Shown piece after piece: positions 32,382 to 32,939 of a stretch of DNA of 32,939 nucleotides. The stretch is from an uncultured Flavobacterium sp. (GTDB lineage Bacteria; Bacteroidota; Bacteroidia; Flavobacteriales; Flavobacteriaceae), in the NCBI RefSeq assembly GCF_946479975.1, contig NZ_CAMLIX010000026.1, positions 1-32,939 on the forward strand. Direction: 5' to 3'. Below the pieces are notes generated by a model that did not search any database, was not told where the DNA came from, and saw only the letters and a program-made list of their open reading frames with translations. The position numbers were made by a program, and so were the translations under genes. How positions within the stretch are numbered: the stretch's first letter is position 1; each line of letters starts with the position of its first letter.

Positions 32382-32939
32382 TTATTCTTCAGTTGCAGGA
32401 GTAGCTTCAACAGCTGGTGCAGCCTCTACAGCAGCAGGAGCAGAAGCTTCTTCTGTTGTAGCTTCAGTTTCTTTTTCAGCACCTCTGTCAGAAAGACCTT
32501 CGATTACTGCGCTAGTCACTAAAGATAAAATTTTGTCAATTGATTTAGAAGCATCATCATTTGCAGGAATCACGTAATCAACCTCTCTTGGGTCAGAATT
32601 CGTATCAACCATTGCGAAAACTGGAATGTTTAATTTTTGAGCTTCTTTTATTGCGATGTGTTCAGCTTTGATATCTACTACGAACAATGCTGCAGGTAGT
32701 CTAGACATATCAGCAATTGAACCTAAGTTTTTCTCTAATTTAGCACGTAGACGATCAACTTGTAAACGCTCTTTCTTAGAAAGTGTGTTGAAAGTACCAT
32801 CTTTCTTCATTTTATCGATAGAAGACATTTTTTTAACTGCCTTTCTGATAGTTACGAAGTTAGTTAGCATTCCACCTGGCCATCTTTCAGTGATGTAAGG
32901 CATGTTTGCAGCTTTTGCTTTTTCAGCAACGATGTCTTT
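32382..32939 (-). CDS. rpsB: Ribosomal protein S2, partial (5' end outside window)
   Basis: The reading frame is open to the window edge; the visible 185 residues begin KDIVAEKAKAANMPYITERWPGGMLTNF and include FVVDIKAEHIAIKEAQKLNIPVFAMVDTNSDPREVDYVIPANDDA, both diagnostic of S2 on the 30S subunit. The N-terminal part is missing. After the conserved core a tail of about 40 residues rich in Glu, Ala and Thr (GAEKETEATTEEASAPAAVEA...) extends the protein, a low-complexity acidic extension. It heads the rpsB-tsf pair. Confidence 0.97.
   Translation of the reverse strand, partial: KDIVAEKAKAANMPYITERWPGGMLTNFVTIRKAVKKMSSIDKMKKDGTFNTLSKKERLQVDRLRAKLEKNLGSIADMSRLPAALFVVDIKAEHIAIKEAQKLNIPVFAMVDTNSDPREVDYVIPANDDASKSIDKILSLVTSAVIEGLSDRGAEKETEATTEEASAPAAVEAAPAVEATPATEE

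Overview
This is a low-GC, gene-dense stretch of a chromosome from a member of the Bacteroidota, most likely Flavobacterium or a close relative. Evidence for this: the Bacteroidota -7 promoter element TAnnTTTG lies in front of many genes, Shine-Dalgarno sequences are mostly absent, and there is a TonB-dependent receptor, a bacterial GGGP synthase, DUF4301 and DUF3127 proteins and a group III truncated haemoglobin. AT-rich intergenic gaps are filled with palindromic dispersed repeats of the kind common in flavobacteria. No transposase, integrase, phage gene, CRISPR array, rRNA or tRNA was recognised. The genus is inferred from family content, not from a search.

Layout. 1-2.8 kb: a repeat, an SMR efflux pump, a WG-repeat-like secreted protein behind a small Cys/His-rich protein, a structured GC-rich repeat and a small periplasmic coiled-coil protein. 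2.8-5.3 kb: ahcY (S-adenosylhomocysteine recycling), then a gap holding three tandem ~76-bp repeats, then a 4'-phosphopantetheinyl transferase. 5.3-6.8 kb: a compact Crp/Fnr regulator, small membrane protein and truncated haemoglobin module, with a 24-bp palindromic operator and a -7 box spaced as for class II activation. 6.8-10.7 kb: GGGP synthase, PnuC transporter, a NadR-like kinase fused to DUF4301, and the ribosome-rescue hydrolase ArfB. 10.9-13.3 kb: a promoter, a TPP riboswitch and a TonB receptor, probably for thiamine. 13.3-19.2 kb: a degenerate Rieske-like lipoprotein, greA with a hairpin leader, a HIT protein, an orphan histidine kinase, a flavin reductase-like protein, a DUF3127 protein with an SSB-like tail, aat and a MOSC protein.

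19.2-26.3 kb is one minus-strand thiamine operon behind a second TPP riboswitch: thiS-thiC-thiE/tenI-like-thiD-thiE-thiG-thiH-thiF. It supplies both the HMP-PP branch (ThiC, ThiD) and the thiazole branch (ThiS, ThiF, ThiG, ThiH), which ThiE joins. The two riboswitches let TPP repress de novo synthesis and outer-membrane uptake together. 26.4-32.9 kb: Tag DNA glycosylase, two lipoproteins, a YhhQ-type queuosine-precursor transporter, an M3 oligopeptidase, tsf, and rpsB cut by the window end.

The best leads for new biology are the NadR-kinase/DUF4301 fusion, in which DUF4301 carries motifs like UDPGP-type nucleotidyltransferases; the Crp/Fnr-operator-haemoglobin module with an uncharacterised membrane protein; a terminator-like hairpin at the predicted 5' end of greA mRNA; and palindromic repeats at several junctions of the thiamine operon.
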